DNA from: Lachnospiraceae bacterium
GTDB taxonomy: Bacteria > Bacillota > Clostridia > Lachnospirales > Lachnospiraceae
DNA length: 64,000 nt
Reading direction: 5' to 3'
Assembly: GCA_022792335.1 (NCBI GenBank)
Contig: JAAWAV010000021.1
Location: 1 to 64,000 of the forward strand
Below, piece after piece: positions 15,654 through 24,298 of this stretch. The notes under the pieces were generated by a model. The model made no database searches and had not been told where the DNA came from. It saw only the letters and a list, made by a program, of their open reading frames with translations. Within the stretch, counting starts at the first letter, position 1. Every line of letters starts with the position of its first letter. Both the position numbers and the translations under genes were made by a program.

Positions 15654-16652
15654 ATGAAAAAACATAAACTTGCAAAAACTTTGACTCTTCTTTTTGCTAC
15701 CTCTGTTCTCTTAATCGGCTGCGGCAAAAAAGATGTAGAGCCTTCTAAGGAATCTCAAAGTAAAGAACAGACAATCTCAGAAGAAACAAACCCTACGGAA
15801 GCGAACACAGAGCCTTCCAGTCAGGCTGACGCGATGAAGCTATCCCTGCCCCCCAGCCGCCAGGAACCGGGAGAAACGCTGGACTACGGCATTCCCGAAG
15901 AGGGAGTCCTTCGTTCTATGGTCCTTGCCGACGCTGACGGAAACCTTTACTATATAGACGTCAATACAGGAACCTTTTTTACTGCTCCCATTCCTGAAGA
16001 TCTGACAGATGCTGATGGAAATTCACTTTCCCCTGATGCTATCAAAGCCGGATCTGTGGTGGATATCTACGGAAACGGCATGATGTTGGAGAGTTATCCC
16101 GGCCAGTATCCCGGTGTCTCAAAAATGGTGCTGATCAAAGAAGGAACTGCACAAGACGCCGCCCCCTATCAACATCTTGTGGACGAAATCACCATGCCGG
16201 CCGACCCTTCCGAACCGCCCTTCATGAACGCGGAATATCAGACAGATCTTGCCTCCGTCACCGTTCTTCTGACCCGTGGCAATTATAACTGGAAATATAT
16301 AGACGAGGCTGGCCAGCCTCAGAATGTAATCGCCGATGGTTCCCATATTCTGGCCTGGCCGGAACTGAACGATATCACCATCGATGAATCCATTCCAAAT
16401 GGGCTGGAACTGAATCTTATATCCTCCCGAAAGCCTCAGTCTATAACCGTTACCCGCTTCCCTCTGGATCTTTGGAAAAAGGACGCTTCTCCGGAAAGTG
16501 AAAATACTCAGGAAGGCGAAGTCTCCGGAGAACCTGTAGCTGTTCAGGAAGGCCAAAACGGCTACACTATGACGGCGGAAGCCGGATACGTCTATCTGGT
16601 GGAAGCTCAGTGGGAAGAAGGGCGAGTGGAATTTGGATTCTGCACCAAGTAA
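15654..16652 (+). CDS. Secreted lipoprotein of unknown function
   Basis: A 332-residue predicted lipoprotein. The signal sequence MKKHKLAKTLTLLFATSVL leads to the lipobox LIGC (Cys near residue 23), followed by a Glu/Ser/Thr-rich linker to ~residue 60. The remaining part contains MVLADADGNLYYIDVNTG and ends EAGYVYLVEAQWEEGRVEFG, resembling small beta-rich surface domains; I do not recognise a named family. Start at the ATG at 15654, directly after GGAGGAACTGAT; the track start is 30 bases upstream. Monocistronic in appearance, divergent from the hydrolase. Confidence 0.85.
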   Translation: MKKHKLAKTLTLLFATSVLLIGCGKKDVEPSKESQSKEQTISEETNPTEANTEPSSQADAMKLSLPPSRQEPGETLDYGIPEEGVLRSMVLADADGNLYYIDVNTGTFFTAPIPEDLTDADGNSLSPDAIKAGSVVDIYGNGMMLESYPGQYPGVSKMVLIKEGTAQDAAPYQHLVDEITMPADPSEPPFMNAEYQTDLASVTVLLTRGNYNWKYIDEAGQPQNVIADGSHILAWPELNDITIDESIPNGLELNLISSRKPQSITVTRFPLDLWKKDASPESENTQEGEVSGEPVAVQEGQNGYTMTAEAGYVYLVEAQWEEGRVEFGFCTK

Positions 16653-16714
16653 AAATTTTCATTTTATAATTTCAGTTTTTACATGAAATCACTCTGGGAA
16701 AAAGAAACAATCCA

Positions 16715-16723
16715 TGGTATACT
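16715..16723 (+). promoter_or_regulatory. Extended -10 promoter for the carbamate kinase-like gene
   Basis: TGGTATACT is an extended -10 element 36 bases before the ATG at 16759. Confidence 0.45.
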
Positions 16724-16758
16724 GAAAATCACTATTATACAGAAATGGGGAACTTATC

Positions 16759-17694
16759 ATGGATAAAAAACGGATTGTGGTTGCCTTAGGCAGAAATGCC
16801 TTTGGCACCCTGTTTCCTGACCAGAAAAAAGCTGTGGCAAACGCTGCTGCCGCCATCGCCGATCTGGTAGAGGACAAATATCAGATCGCTATCACTTTCA
16901 GCAATGGTCCTCAGGTCGGTATGATTCACACGGCCATGACGGAATTTTCCCGTCTCTCGCCGGAACACACAGTCGCTCCCATGTCTATCTGCGGCGCCCT
17001 GAGCCAGGGATATATCGGCTACGATCTGCAAAATGCCATTCGCACAGAACTTTTAAACCGGGGAATCTTCAAACCCGTATCTACCATCATCACTCAGGTG
17101 CGGGTAGATCCTTTCGACGAGGCTTTCAGCGAACCAACCAAAGCCCTCGGCCGCTATATGAATGAGGAAGAAGCGCGGGCGGAAACTGCCAAAGGCAATT
17201 ATGTGATAAAGGAAGAAAACGGTTACCGAAGAATTGTGGCTGCTCCCAAACCCATCGATATTTATGAGATCGATGCAATCCGGGCGCTGCTTGACGCCGA
17301 TCAGCTTGTCATCGCCGGAGGCGGGGGCGGTATCCCTGTACTTCAACAAGGTACCCGACTGAAGGGAGCCAGCGCGGTGATCGAAAAGGACTTGACAGCC
17401 GCCCGTATGGCCGATATGGTAGACGCCGAAGGGCTTCTTTTCCTTACAGGAACGGAAAAAGCTGCTATTCACTACCGGCAGCCCGGAGAAACCTTCCTGG
17501 ATCACCTTTCCGCTGCAAAAGCCCGCGCATATATGGAAGAGAATCAGTTTGAATCCGGCTCCATGCTTCCCAAGATCGAAGCCGCCGTAGAATTTGTCTC
17601 TTCCCGCCCCGGAAGAATGGCCGTCATCACGGCCCTCTCAAAGGCCAGAGATGGGATGGCAGGCAAAACAGGGACGCTCATCACAGCAGAATAA
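16759..17694 (+). CDS. Carbamate kinase-like protein with altered nucleotide-site motifs
   Basis: A 311-residue amino-acid kinase fold protein of the carbamate kinase family, which converts carbamoyl phosphate and ADP to ATP and carbamate at the end of arginine, agmatine or purine-ring catabolism. Family regions PMSICGALSQGYIGYDLQNA, PVSTIITQVRVDPFDEAF, PTKALGRYM, VAAPKPIDIYEIDAIRALLD and VIAGGGGGIPV are intact. Two usually invariant motifs differ: ALGGNA is ALGRNA and HGNGPQVG is FSNGPQVG. No arginine deiminase or transcarbamylase genes are adjacent; the next gene is a ureidoglycolate-lyase-like cupin. Start ATG 16759 after GGGGAAC. It may be a diverged subfamily, so I give no gene symbol. 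Confidence 0.85.
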   Translation: MDKKRIVVALGRNAFGTLFPDQKKAVANAAAAIADLVEDKYQIAITFSNGPQVGMIHTAMTEFSRLSPEHTVAPMSICGALSQGYIGYDLQNAIRTELLNRGIFKPVSTIITQVRVDPFDEAFSEPTKALGRYMNEEEARAETAKGNYVIKEENGYRRIVAAPKPIDIYEIDAIRALLDADQLVIAGGGGGIPVLQQGTRLKGASAVIEKDLTAARMADMVDAEGLLFLTGTEKAAIHYRQPGETFLDHLSAAKARAYMEENQFESGSMLPKIEAAVEFVSSRPGRMAVITALSKARDGMAGKTGTLITAE

Positions 17695-17918
17695 TGTTTC
17701 AGCAAAAAGAGCTTCCAGCTTTTGTAAGAAAAAATCAATTTGGGGAATCTATGACCGATCGGCCATGCGCTTTGATGGGTGGTTTAAGTCTAACAGAAGA
17801 ATCTTATTTTGTCAAGATTTTCTCCGAGTTTCCACTTTCCTTTCTGTCGCTCCGGTGCTATACTGATAAAAGAATCGGAATCCGGCATCTGCCGTCAGAA
17901 CACATGGAGGACAAGACT

Positions 17919-18371
17919 ATGAACGTGAAAATTCAGGATTTGAAAGACGTAACCATCCAGGGGGTCCATGTAGCCTTTACAGAGACCTGTGAAGCTTACA
18001 AAGAAGATTTCTTTGAGTGGACTGCATTCCCCGTTGTCACAGAATTTAAAACAAATAAGATTATGTCCGGGGTGCTTCAGGGATGGCACCATACTCCCAA
18101 CTTCAGCCAGATTGAATACCATGAAGATGCGGAACAGTTCTTCTTCACTGAGGGAACGGCTCTCATGTTGTTTATCGATATCAAAGACGGAAAACCCGCC
18201 ATGGATACAGCCCAGATTGTCCGTATTCCTGCAGGTACCCAGCTTGATATCGACGCCGGCAAGGGTCATTTCGTGGCCGTGGCGGAAAACTGCACCTTCA
18301 AAGCTATCGTTATTTCTCCTGTCCAGGAGGCTCCCAGAATAGAGCTGCCTGAAATGGTATGCGGAGAATAA
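17919..18371 (+). CDS. Cupin-like protein related to ureidoglycolate lyase (AllA)
   Basis: A 150-residue single-domain beta-barrel protein. The body HEDAEQFFFTEGTALMLFID and the later VRIPAGTQLDIDAGKGHFVA read like the AllA/ureidoglycolate hydrolase cupin family, which acts late in allantoin degradation; similarity is by pattern only. ATG at 17919 has GGAGGACAAG before it, while the track ORF begins 225 bases earlier without support. It lies 224 bases after the carbamate kinase-like gene, which can also act in purine or allantoin breakdown, and ends in a strong terminator. The link to allantoin use is inference because no other all genes are present. Confidence 0.65.
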   Translation: MNVKIQDLKDVTIQGVHVAFTETCEAYKEDFFEWTAFPVVTEFKTNKIMSGVLQGWHHTPNFSQIEYHEDAEQFFFTEGTALMLFIDIKDGKPAMDTAQIVRIPAGTQLDIDAGKGHFVAVAENCTFKAIVISPVQEAPRIELPEMVCGE

Positions 18372-18405
18372 TATTTCCCCGGTTCACTCCCCGGTATGCA
18401 ACCAA

Positions 18406-18440
18406 AAACGAACCCTGCAAAACAGGGTTCGTTTTTTTTT
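18406..18440 (+). terminator. Strong intrinsic terminator after the cupin gene
   Basis: ACGAACCCTG and CAGGGTTCGT form a perfect 10-bp stem around CAAAA-type loop bases, followed by nine T residues. Confidence 0.92.
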
Positions 18441-18587
18441 GTGCACAGGGGCGCAAGAGGAAATTAGTTGCCAGAGCAACATGCACCCCGCGCGGCGAGC
18501 AGGGCCTGCCCCAGCGAAGCAAGATTACTGCAGCGGTAGGGAATCCTGTTGCGAAAGCAGCCCGCCGCAAATAACCGTATCCTTTTC

Positions 18588-19997
18588 TTATGCCGCTACA
18601 AATCCCACAATCAGATAACCGACCATCGCCAGTCCGCCACAAATTAGTGCGTAAGGAAGCTGGGTCTTTACATGATCCAGATGATCCGAAGCAGAACCCA
18701 TGGAAGAAAGAATCGTCGTATCCGATAGGGGCGAGCAATGATCGCCAAACACACCGCCGCCGGCCACAGCCGCAAATACCGCCACCACAATGGTTGTCAG
18801 CTCCCCGCCGGTGATACTGAACGCCAAGGGCAGGGCAATGGGCATGCAGATGGCAAACGTCCCCCAGGAAGAACCTGTGGCAAAAGCCATGATTGCCGAA
18901 ACGACGAAAATCAGGGCCGGAAGTACATGAGGGGTCAGCAAACCTTCACAGAGAGAAATAATATAGTTGGCCGTTCCCATCTGCTTGCTCAAGGCGTTGA
19001 CAGAATAAGCCAAAGCCAGAAGAACGATCGCCGGAAGGGCTCCTTTGATACCGTCCATCATGGTATTCATCACTTCTTTAAAGGGGATTCCCTGAATCAT
19101 CATACTGATCATCATGAAAATTCCCACAAACAGAAATGCTTCCATGGTCTTGGCCGACTTGAACGCAAGATAAGTGCCAAGCGCCATGGTAATAATCATC
19201 AACACAGGCAACACGAAATTCAAGAATACCCTAGGCTTAAAGCCAGGATAAGGTTCCATATCCGTAAGTTCTTTGCCAGTCAAAGGCGTCGCACCGTCTG
19301 CCAGGACCTTTCCCTCCTCCATGGCACGCCTCTCTGCCTTCTTCATGGGGCCAAAATCTTTAATAATCCCGGATCCAATCAGACCTACAAAGATCACTGC
19401 GATCAGAGCGTAAAAATTAAACGGAATCGCTTTCATAAAGAGCGCCGCACCGTCCGCCTCCGTCGCAATACAACCGACCCCTACAGCCAGACCGCTGAGG
19501 TAAGCCGCCCACCCGGTGATAGGCACCAGGACGCTGACAGGAGCCGACGTCGAATCAGCGATATAAGCCAGCTTTTCTCTGGAAATCCTGGCCTTATCTG
19601 TAATGCTCCTCATGGTACATCCAACAAACAAAGGGCTGAAGGAATCGCTGAAGTATACAAACATGCCCAGCACCCAGGCCATGAGCTGAGCGCCCCGTCT
19701 GCTCAAATGCTTGTCGTGGACCCACTGAGAGAATCCCTGAATGGCCCCTGTTTTCTGAAAATAAGCCACCAAAATACCAATAAAGGTATTGAGCAGCATA
19801 ACCCAGGAAAAACTGGTAGTACCCAGACTTTCCTTAAGGAGCGTCGGAAATCCCAAAAATCCCTGGCCTGCCAGGAGTGTCCCCGTGATACAGGCAATCG
19901 CCAGAGACACAATGGTGTTCTTGGTCACAAAGGACAGCACAATGGCCAGAATCGGGGGAATAATTGAGATAAAACCCATGTTAATTAATTCTTCCAT
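18588..19997 (-). CDS. NhaC family Na+/H+ antiporter
   Basis: A 469-residue integral membrane antiporter of the NhaC group with about 11-12 hydrophobic segments. Family segments include FSDSFSPLFVGCTMRSITDK, YIADSTSAPVSVLVPITGWA, FATGSSWGTFAICMPIALPL and the conserved FGDHCSPLSDTTILSS near the C terminus. NhaC-type proteins exchange Na+ for H+, some exchange amino acids or organic acids, so the ion is not certain. Start ATG at 19997 after GAGGAACG. It lies 32 bases downstream of ald and may be co-transcribed with it. A paralogue sits at 57212-58696. Confidence 0.9.
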   Translation of the reverse strand: MEELINMGFISIIPPILAIVLSFVTKNTIVSLAIACITGTLLAGQGFLGFPTLLKESLGTTSFSWVMLLNTFIGILVAYFQKTGAIQGFSQWVHDKHLSRRGAQLMAWVLGMFVYFSDSFSPLFVGCTMRSITDKARISREKLAYIADSTSAPVSVLVPITGWAAYLSGLAVGVGCIATEADGAALFMKAIPFNFYALIAVIFVGLIGSGIIKDFGPMKKAERRAMEEGKVLADGATPLTGKELTDMEPYPGFKPRVFLNFVLPVLMIITMALGTYLAFKSAKTMEAFLFVGIFMMISMMIQGIPFKEVMNTMMDGIKGALPAIVLLALAYSVNALSKQMGTANYIISLCEGLLTPHVLPALIFVVSAIMAFATGSSWGTFAICMPIALPLAFSITGGELTTIVVAVFAAVAGGGVFGDHCSPLSDTTILSSMGSASDHLDHVKTQLPYALICGGLAMVGYLIVGFVAA

Positions 19998-20029
19998 ACT
20001 CGTTCCTCCTCAGAAATGATAGATTATTC

Positions 20030-21208
20030 CTAAATCGTAACCTCCTCTTTCGAAATATAATTCTCAGAGCGGGACACTGTGGCAGGCGGAGCCATATCAA
20101 GGTTTCTGCCTGAGAGTTCCAGAATGTCTTCCGGCCGGATCCAGGGACGGCCCTGAAGAGCGCTTGTTTCCTCGTGGGTCAGATAACCCTTATAGGCTGT
20201 GAGGCTTCTTCGCAGGAACCCGTCCCTTGCACACGCTTCGGCCACCCCCAGATTTAAGATATTTCGGAAGTGAGGCAGCACAGAAGCCGCATAAGCTACA
20301 GAAGTAGAATTGGCAATGGCGCCCGGAATGTTGCTCACACAGTAGTGGACCACTCCCTCCTCAATATAACAGGGATCCTCGTGGGTCGTCTCATGGAAGG
20401 TCTCGATAACTCCCTCATCGTTGCTGATGTCCACGATCACAGAACCTTTTCCCATCGTCCTCACCATCTCCCGGTCAATGAGATGATCTGTACGTCCCTT
20501 CGGCCATTTCACACAGTTTAACACCATATCTGTTTCCGGTAAGAGAGCCGCAATATTTTCCCTGGTAGAGATCATCGTATTGACCTGTTCCTGATACTGG
20601 CGGCTCAAAGAACGAAGCGTTCCGATATTGATATCCATGACCGTCACCCAGGCTCCAAGAGCATGGAGCACCGACAGAGCAGCCTGTCCTACAACCCCGC
20701 CTCCCAGTATCAGTACCTTCATCCCCGGAGCTCCGCCCAGGCCATTGACAAACTTGCCCTTTCCCCCGTTAATGGAAAGCATCGCATAAAGCCCCATCAA
20801 AGCTCCCTGTTTTCCGGCCGCCTCGCAGTTGGGAGACCCGTAGCGATGAGAATCCTCCGCCGTAAAGGCAATCACCTTCTTATCCAGAAGAGCCTGTACC
20901 TCCTCCGGGTGAGCCGCCGGATGAATGCAGGTAAACACAATCTGCCCCTCTCTCAGCAGCCCGAACTCGCAGGATTCAAACTCCTTGACCTTGACAAGAA
21001 AATCACACTTGGCATACAGCTCTTCTGCTGTCGCCACGAGCTTGGCCCCGGCCTGTTCATACTCCTGGTCCTCAAAACCGGCCTTCTCCCCGGCGCCTTT
21101 CTGTACCAGCACTTCATGGCCATCGGCCGCGATGGACGCTGCCTCCGAGGGCGTCACGATCACCCGGTACTCTCCGTTTTTAATGTCTTTTAATACGCCA
21201 AAAACCAT
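20030..21208 (-). CDS. ald: Alanine dehydrogenase
   Basis: Catalyses reversible NAD-dependent deamination of L-alanine to pyruvate and ammonia. The 392-residue protein starts MVFGVLKDIKNGEYRVIVTP (the pyruvate-binding Arg lies here), has QVVFTCIHPA-like IVFTCIHPAAHPEEV, the Rossmann motif KVLILGGGVVGQAALSVLHA, and the catalytic-loop segments SVIVDISNDEGVIET and HYCVSNIPGAIANSTSVAYA. The family's catalytic Lys and His positions fall at VKVKEFE and CIHPAAHP. Start at the ATG at 21208 after GGAGGAACGGG. It is followed by an NhaC antiporter and preceded by an NSS-type Na+-coupled transporter, suggesting alanine or amino-acid catabolism linked to sodium flux. Confidence 0.93.
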   Translation of the reverse strand: MVFGVLKDIKNGEYRVIVTPSEAASIAADGHEVLVQKGAGEKAGFEDQEYEQAGAKLVATAEELYAKCDFLVKVKEFESCEFGLLREGQIVFTCIHPAAHPEEVQALLDKKVIAFTAEDSHRYGSPNCEAAGKQGALMGLYAMLSINGGKGKFVNGLGGAPGMKVLILGGGVVGQAALSVLHALGAWVTVMDINIGTLRSLSRQYQEQVNTMISTRENIAALLPETDMVLNCVKWPKGRTDHLIDREMVRTMGKGSVIVDISNDEGVIETFHETTHEDPCYIEEGVVHYCVSNIPGAIANSTSVAYAASVLPHFRNILNLGVAEACARDGFLRRSLTAYKGYLTHEETSALQGRPWIRPEDILELSGRNLDMAPPATVSRSENYISKEEVTI

Positions 21209-21312
21209 TTTCCCGTTCCTCCATAATAATATCGCTTCTATACTAACACAGGCTACTGGGGAGGTCAAGAAAGGGGATGGAAGTTTCCGCGGCCTTTTTC
21301 AATGCCAGGGCA

Positions 21313-21365
21313 GAAAAAAAGCGGCCTTTTCTCCCAAAACCTCTAAGAGAAAGACCGCTTTTTCC
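21313..21365 (-). terminator. Terminator between NSS transporter and ald
   Basis: AAAAGCGG-type stem pairs around the loop TCCCAAAACCTCTAAGAG with CCGCTTTTT; A-run on the plus strand gives a U-run on the minus strand after the transporter gene. Confidence 0.75.
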
Positions 21366-21395
21366 TGAGTATGATTGAATACCCTGCATCGCTTT

Positions 21396-22721
21396 TTAGC
21401 CGATTCCGTTATATATGAAACCGAGAATCAGAACAATGACTGTAAGAGGCACATAGATGTATTTTGCCAGAAAACCGAAAACCGGGGGAAGCGGTTTTTT
21501 CCGGCCCTCTTCCAGTTCCTCTCGGATATTCTTGTAGCCAAGAATATAATAGATAGAAACTGCGCCAAGTACAGCGCCGATGGGTACGATAATGATGGTG
21601 ATAAAATCCATCCAGTGTCCCACCACGTCCCCATGCTCTAAAAACAGTCCCACACCAAGAGCTATACCGCCGCACAGAAGCACGGAAAGCCGTCTGCCCA
21701 GGCCAAATCTGGTCTGCCAGCTTTCGATCACCGCTTCAAACATATTCATAAGAGAAGTGATTCCCGCAAAAGCCACTGACAGGAAAAAAATCGCCGCAAA
21801 CAGCTGCCCCATGGGCATCTGCCGAAACACATTGGGCAGGGTGACAAACATAAGAGAGGGTCCTCTGTCCGGCGCAATACTGAAGGCAAAAACAGCCGGC
21901 ATAATAGCCAGAGCTGCCAAAAGGGCCGCCACTGTATCAAAAACTGCTGTCTGCACAGACGCCTGAGGAATATTTTCTTTCTTGTTCAGGTAAGATCCAT
22001 AGACAATCATTCCTGAGCCGGTAATGGACAGAGAAAAGAACGCCTGTCCCATAGCCATGACCCAGGTATCCGCCCGCAACAGATATTCCCATTTAGGAAT
22101 GAACAAAAATTCATAGCCATGGGAGGCTCCCGGAAGAAACGCTACCCGGACTGCCAGAATGATAAACAGTAAGAAAAATACCGGCATCAAAATCTTATTG
22201 GCCTTCTCAATGCCAGAGGCCGCATTGCACAAAAGGATCACCACCGCAATTCCTACCACCAGCACATGCCAGGGCACACTTCCCAGATGTCCTGTGGCTT
22301 CTGCAAAGTAAGCGGCAGAATCAGCCGTTAAAATAACCCCTGTCAAAGAACCGGCAAAAGAACGGACGACCCAGCCGATGATGATGGAATATCCAATGGC
22401 AATTCCCAGAGAGCCTAACAGCGGAATCCAGCCCAGAAGCTGTCCGAATTTCCCTTTTTTGATCCGCTCAAAGCAATATTTATAAGAGCCCAGCGTTCCC
22501 GTTCCGGCCCGCCTTCCCAGGGCAAACTCCGCCGAAAGCCCCACATACCCAAACAGAGCGATAAACAAAAAGTAGGGAATCAGGAAGGCCGCCCCGCCAT
22601 ATTGTCCCAGACGGTACGGGAACATCCAGATATTCCCCAGCCCCACTGCTGATCCTACGCAGGCCAGAACAAAGCCCAAAGAACTTGAAAACCCTCCGTT
22701 GACATGTCTCTTTTCATTCAT
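21396..22721 (-). CDS. Sodium-dependent neurotransmitter:sodium symporter (NSS/SNF) family transporter
   Basis: A 441-residue, 11-12-helix LeuT-fold symporter taking up amino acids with Na+. The hallmark VLACVGSAVGLGNIWMFPYR (first helix with the unwound substrate site) follows MNEKRHVNGGFSS. Later segments SLSITGSGMIVYGSYL and FLSVAFAGITSLMNMFEAVI match the fifth-to-eighth helices. The start is the ATG at 22721 (AAAGGGG before it). A terminator separates it from ald downstream, so they are probably separate transcripts. Substrate could be alanine or another small amino acid, by proximity only. Confidence 0.92.
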   Translation of the reverse strand: MNEKRHVNGGFSSSLGFVLACVGSAVGLGNIWMFPYRLGQYGGAAFLIPYFLFIALFGYVGLSAEFALGRRAGTGTLGSYKYCFERIKKGKFGQLLGWIPLLGSLGIAIGYSIIIGWVVRSFAGSLTGVILTADSAAYFAEATGHLGSVPWHVLVVGIAVVILLCNAASGIEKANKILMPVFFLLFIILAVRVAFLPGASHGYEFLFIPKWEYLLRADTWVMAMGQAFFSLSITGSGMIVYGSYLNKKENIPQASVQTAVFDTVAALLAALAIMPAVFAFSIAPDRGPSLMFVTLPNVFRQMPMGQLFAAIFFLSVAFAGITSLMNMFEAVIESWQTRFGLGRRLSVLLCGGIALGVGLFLEHGDVVGHWMDFITIIIVPIGAVLGAVSIYYILGYKNIREELEEGRKKPLPPVFGFLAKYIYVPLTVIVLILGFIYNGIG

Positions 22722-22755
22722 AAGATAAACCCCTTTCAATCATTCTCCCTTGTAT

Positions 22756-23388
22756 TTATAAAATCCTGGGCAGGTCCCAGCAAAAATGGGCGGCCAGAAG
22801 CCGGATAATCAGAATCAGAACAAAACCAGTTACCATGGCCGGCTCCCTTCCTATCCATTCCCAGAGAAAGGATGTCGCCGCCGCCCCGGCCAAAGAAGCA
22901 CAGGCATAAACCCGTTTGACAAAGATCGAAGGCGTCTCCCCGGCCATCATATCTCGCAAAACGCCGCCACCCACTCCAGTAAGCGCTCCCACAAAGATCA
23001 TCAGAAACCATCCGTACCCTGCTCCGGCCATGGTTCCTTCTACTGTAAAAGCCGCCAGTCCCAGCGTATCCATCCAAAACAGAAGCTTCTCATAATAAAC
23101 GGCCGGTAAGCGAGGCCTCTTCCGTTTCTTTCGTACCAGGTACAACGTCCAGAAAACCACATTGGCAGTGAGGACCGCCGCCAGGGCATAGACTGGATTT
23201 CGAAAAGTGACTGGCGGAATCTGGCCGATAATCAGATCCCGGATTACTCCTCCGCCCACTGCCGTCGTGAGGGCCAGAATATTGACTCCGAACACATCCA
23301 TTCGCTTTTTAATGGCCAACATTGCCCCTGAAAAAGCAAACGCAACCGTCCCCATCAGATCCATGACAAACATAAGTGTATCATTCAC
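22756..23388 (-). CDS. TRIC-type cation channel family protein (UPF0126, YicG-like)
   Basis: A 210-residue membrane protein with seven predicted helices arranged as two repeats, each holding a glycine-rich motif: TTAVGGGVIRDLIIGQIPP (first) and GVGGGVLRDMMAGETPSIF (second). This duplicated GGG-RD pattern defines the trimeric intracellular cation channel family, whose bacterial members conduct K+ or other monovalent ions or possibly glycine. It lies 4 bases upstream of the pseudouridine synthase stop region and 34 bases before the NSS gene, all on the same strand. The ion and role here are unknown. Confidence 0.9.
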   Translation of the reverse strand: MNDTLMFVMDLMGTVAFAFSGAMLAIKKRMDVFGVNILALTTAVGGGVIRDLIIGQIPPVTFRNPVYALAAVLTANVVFWTLYLVRKKRKRPRLPAVYYEKLLFWMDTLGLAAFTVEGTMAGAGYGWFLMIFVGALTGVGGGVLRDMMAGETPSIFVKRVYACASLAGAAATSFLWEWIGREPAMVTGFVLILIIRLLAAHFCWDLPRIL

Positions 23389-23392
23389 TGCT

Positions 23393-24298
23393 TCATTTCC
23401 CCTTTTTATCCCCTCTTAGAACCTGCTCCATATCCTCCGGCAGAGGCGCCGTAAACTCCATCCTCTCCCCTGTCACCGGATGGCAGAACGCGAGCCGGTA
23501 GGAATGAAGCGCCTGCCGTCCGATCGATTCCATATCCGGATTGTAAAGATAATCCCCAATCAAGGGATATCCCAGGTACTTCATATGGATTCGGATCTGA
23601 TGCGTTCGCCCCGTCTCCAGCTTAAGCGCTACCAGACTGTGACCATTTCCTTCTGAGAGAACGCGGTAATGGGTCACTGCATATTCGCCGTCATCAAAAT
23701 CCACCCGCCGCTCAATGACTGACCCCGGTTTTCTCCCCAGGGGCGCCGAAATCGTTCCCAGGAGCGGTTCCACGCGCCCCCGTACAATGGCCCGGTACTC
23801 CCGCTCTATTTCCTTTCGTACCGTCATGCCGGCTAATACGCAGGAGCTAAGCAGATGTTTCGCCACCACTGTAAGGCCCGATGTATCTCTGTCCAGCCGA
23901 TTGGTACACCGAAAAACGAAAGGCTTCCCCTGCTCCTTGAAATACCAGGCCAGGGCGTTGGCCAGAGAATTGTCATAATTCTTCATGGACGGGTGGGTGG
24001 GCATCCCGGCCGCCTTGTTGACTACCAGAAGATCCTCATCCTCATAAATAATATTCAGAGGAAGATTCACCGGAAGGATCTGCTCAGAACTCTCTGTTTC
24101 ACAGAGATGAATCACAAGCACATCCCCGGTCTGAAGCCGTTCATTCAGATATCGGGGCCGGTCGTTCACCATTGCTCCGCCTAGCCTCTGCTTCAGATGA
24201 GCAAGACAGCCTCTTGAATATCCCCGTCGCCTTAAAAACTGTTCGATCCGAAGCCCTGTCTCCTCTTCCACCACTCTATAGCTGATCCTTCGTTCCAT
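23393..24298 (-). CDS. RluA/RluD family pseudouridine synthase
   Basis: Converts uridine to pseudouridine in rRNA or tRNA. The 301-residue enzyme has an N-terminal S4-like region (VVEEETGLRIEQFLRRRGYS), the catalytic motif RCTNRLDRDTSGLTVVAKH with the nucleophilic Asp of RLDRDTSG, and the C-terminal GRTHQIRIHMKYLGYPLIGD. I start at the ATG at 24298, 23 bases inside the end of the upstream fusion gene, giving translational coupling; the track ORF runs 131 codons further upstream only because the repetitive tail of that gene is open in this frame too. Target nucleotide cannot be assigned. Confidence 0.92.
   Translation of the reverse strand: MERRISYRVVEEETGLRIEQFLRRRGYSRGCLAHLKQRLGGAMVNDRPRYLNERLQTGDVLVIHLCETESSEQILPVNLPLNIIYEDEDLLVVNKAAGMPTHPSMKNYDNSLANALAWYFKEQGKPFVFRCTNRLDRDTSGLTVVAKHLLSSCVLAGMTVRKEIEREYRAIVRGRVEPLLGTISAPLGRKPGSVIERRVDFDDGEYAVTHYRVLSEGNGHSLVALKLETGRTHQIRIHMKYLGYPLIGDYLYNPDMESIGRQALHSYRLAFCHPVTGERMEFTAPLPEDMEQVLRGDKKGK

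Noticed and set aside
18442-18587. GC-rich stretch after the cupin terminator
   Set aside because: I looked for an RNA gene or repeat copy and found no convincing structure or match in this window.
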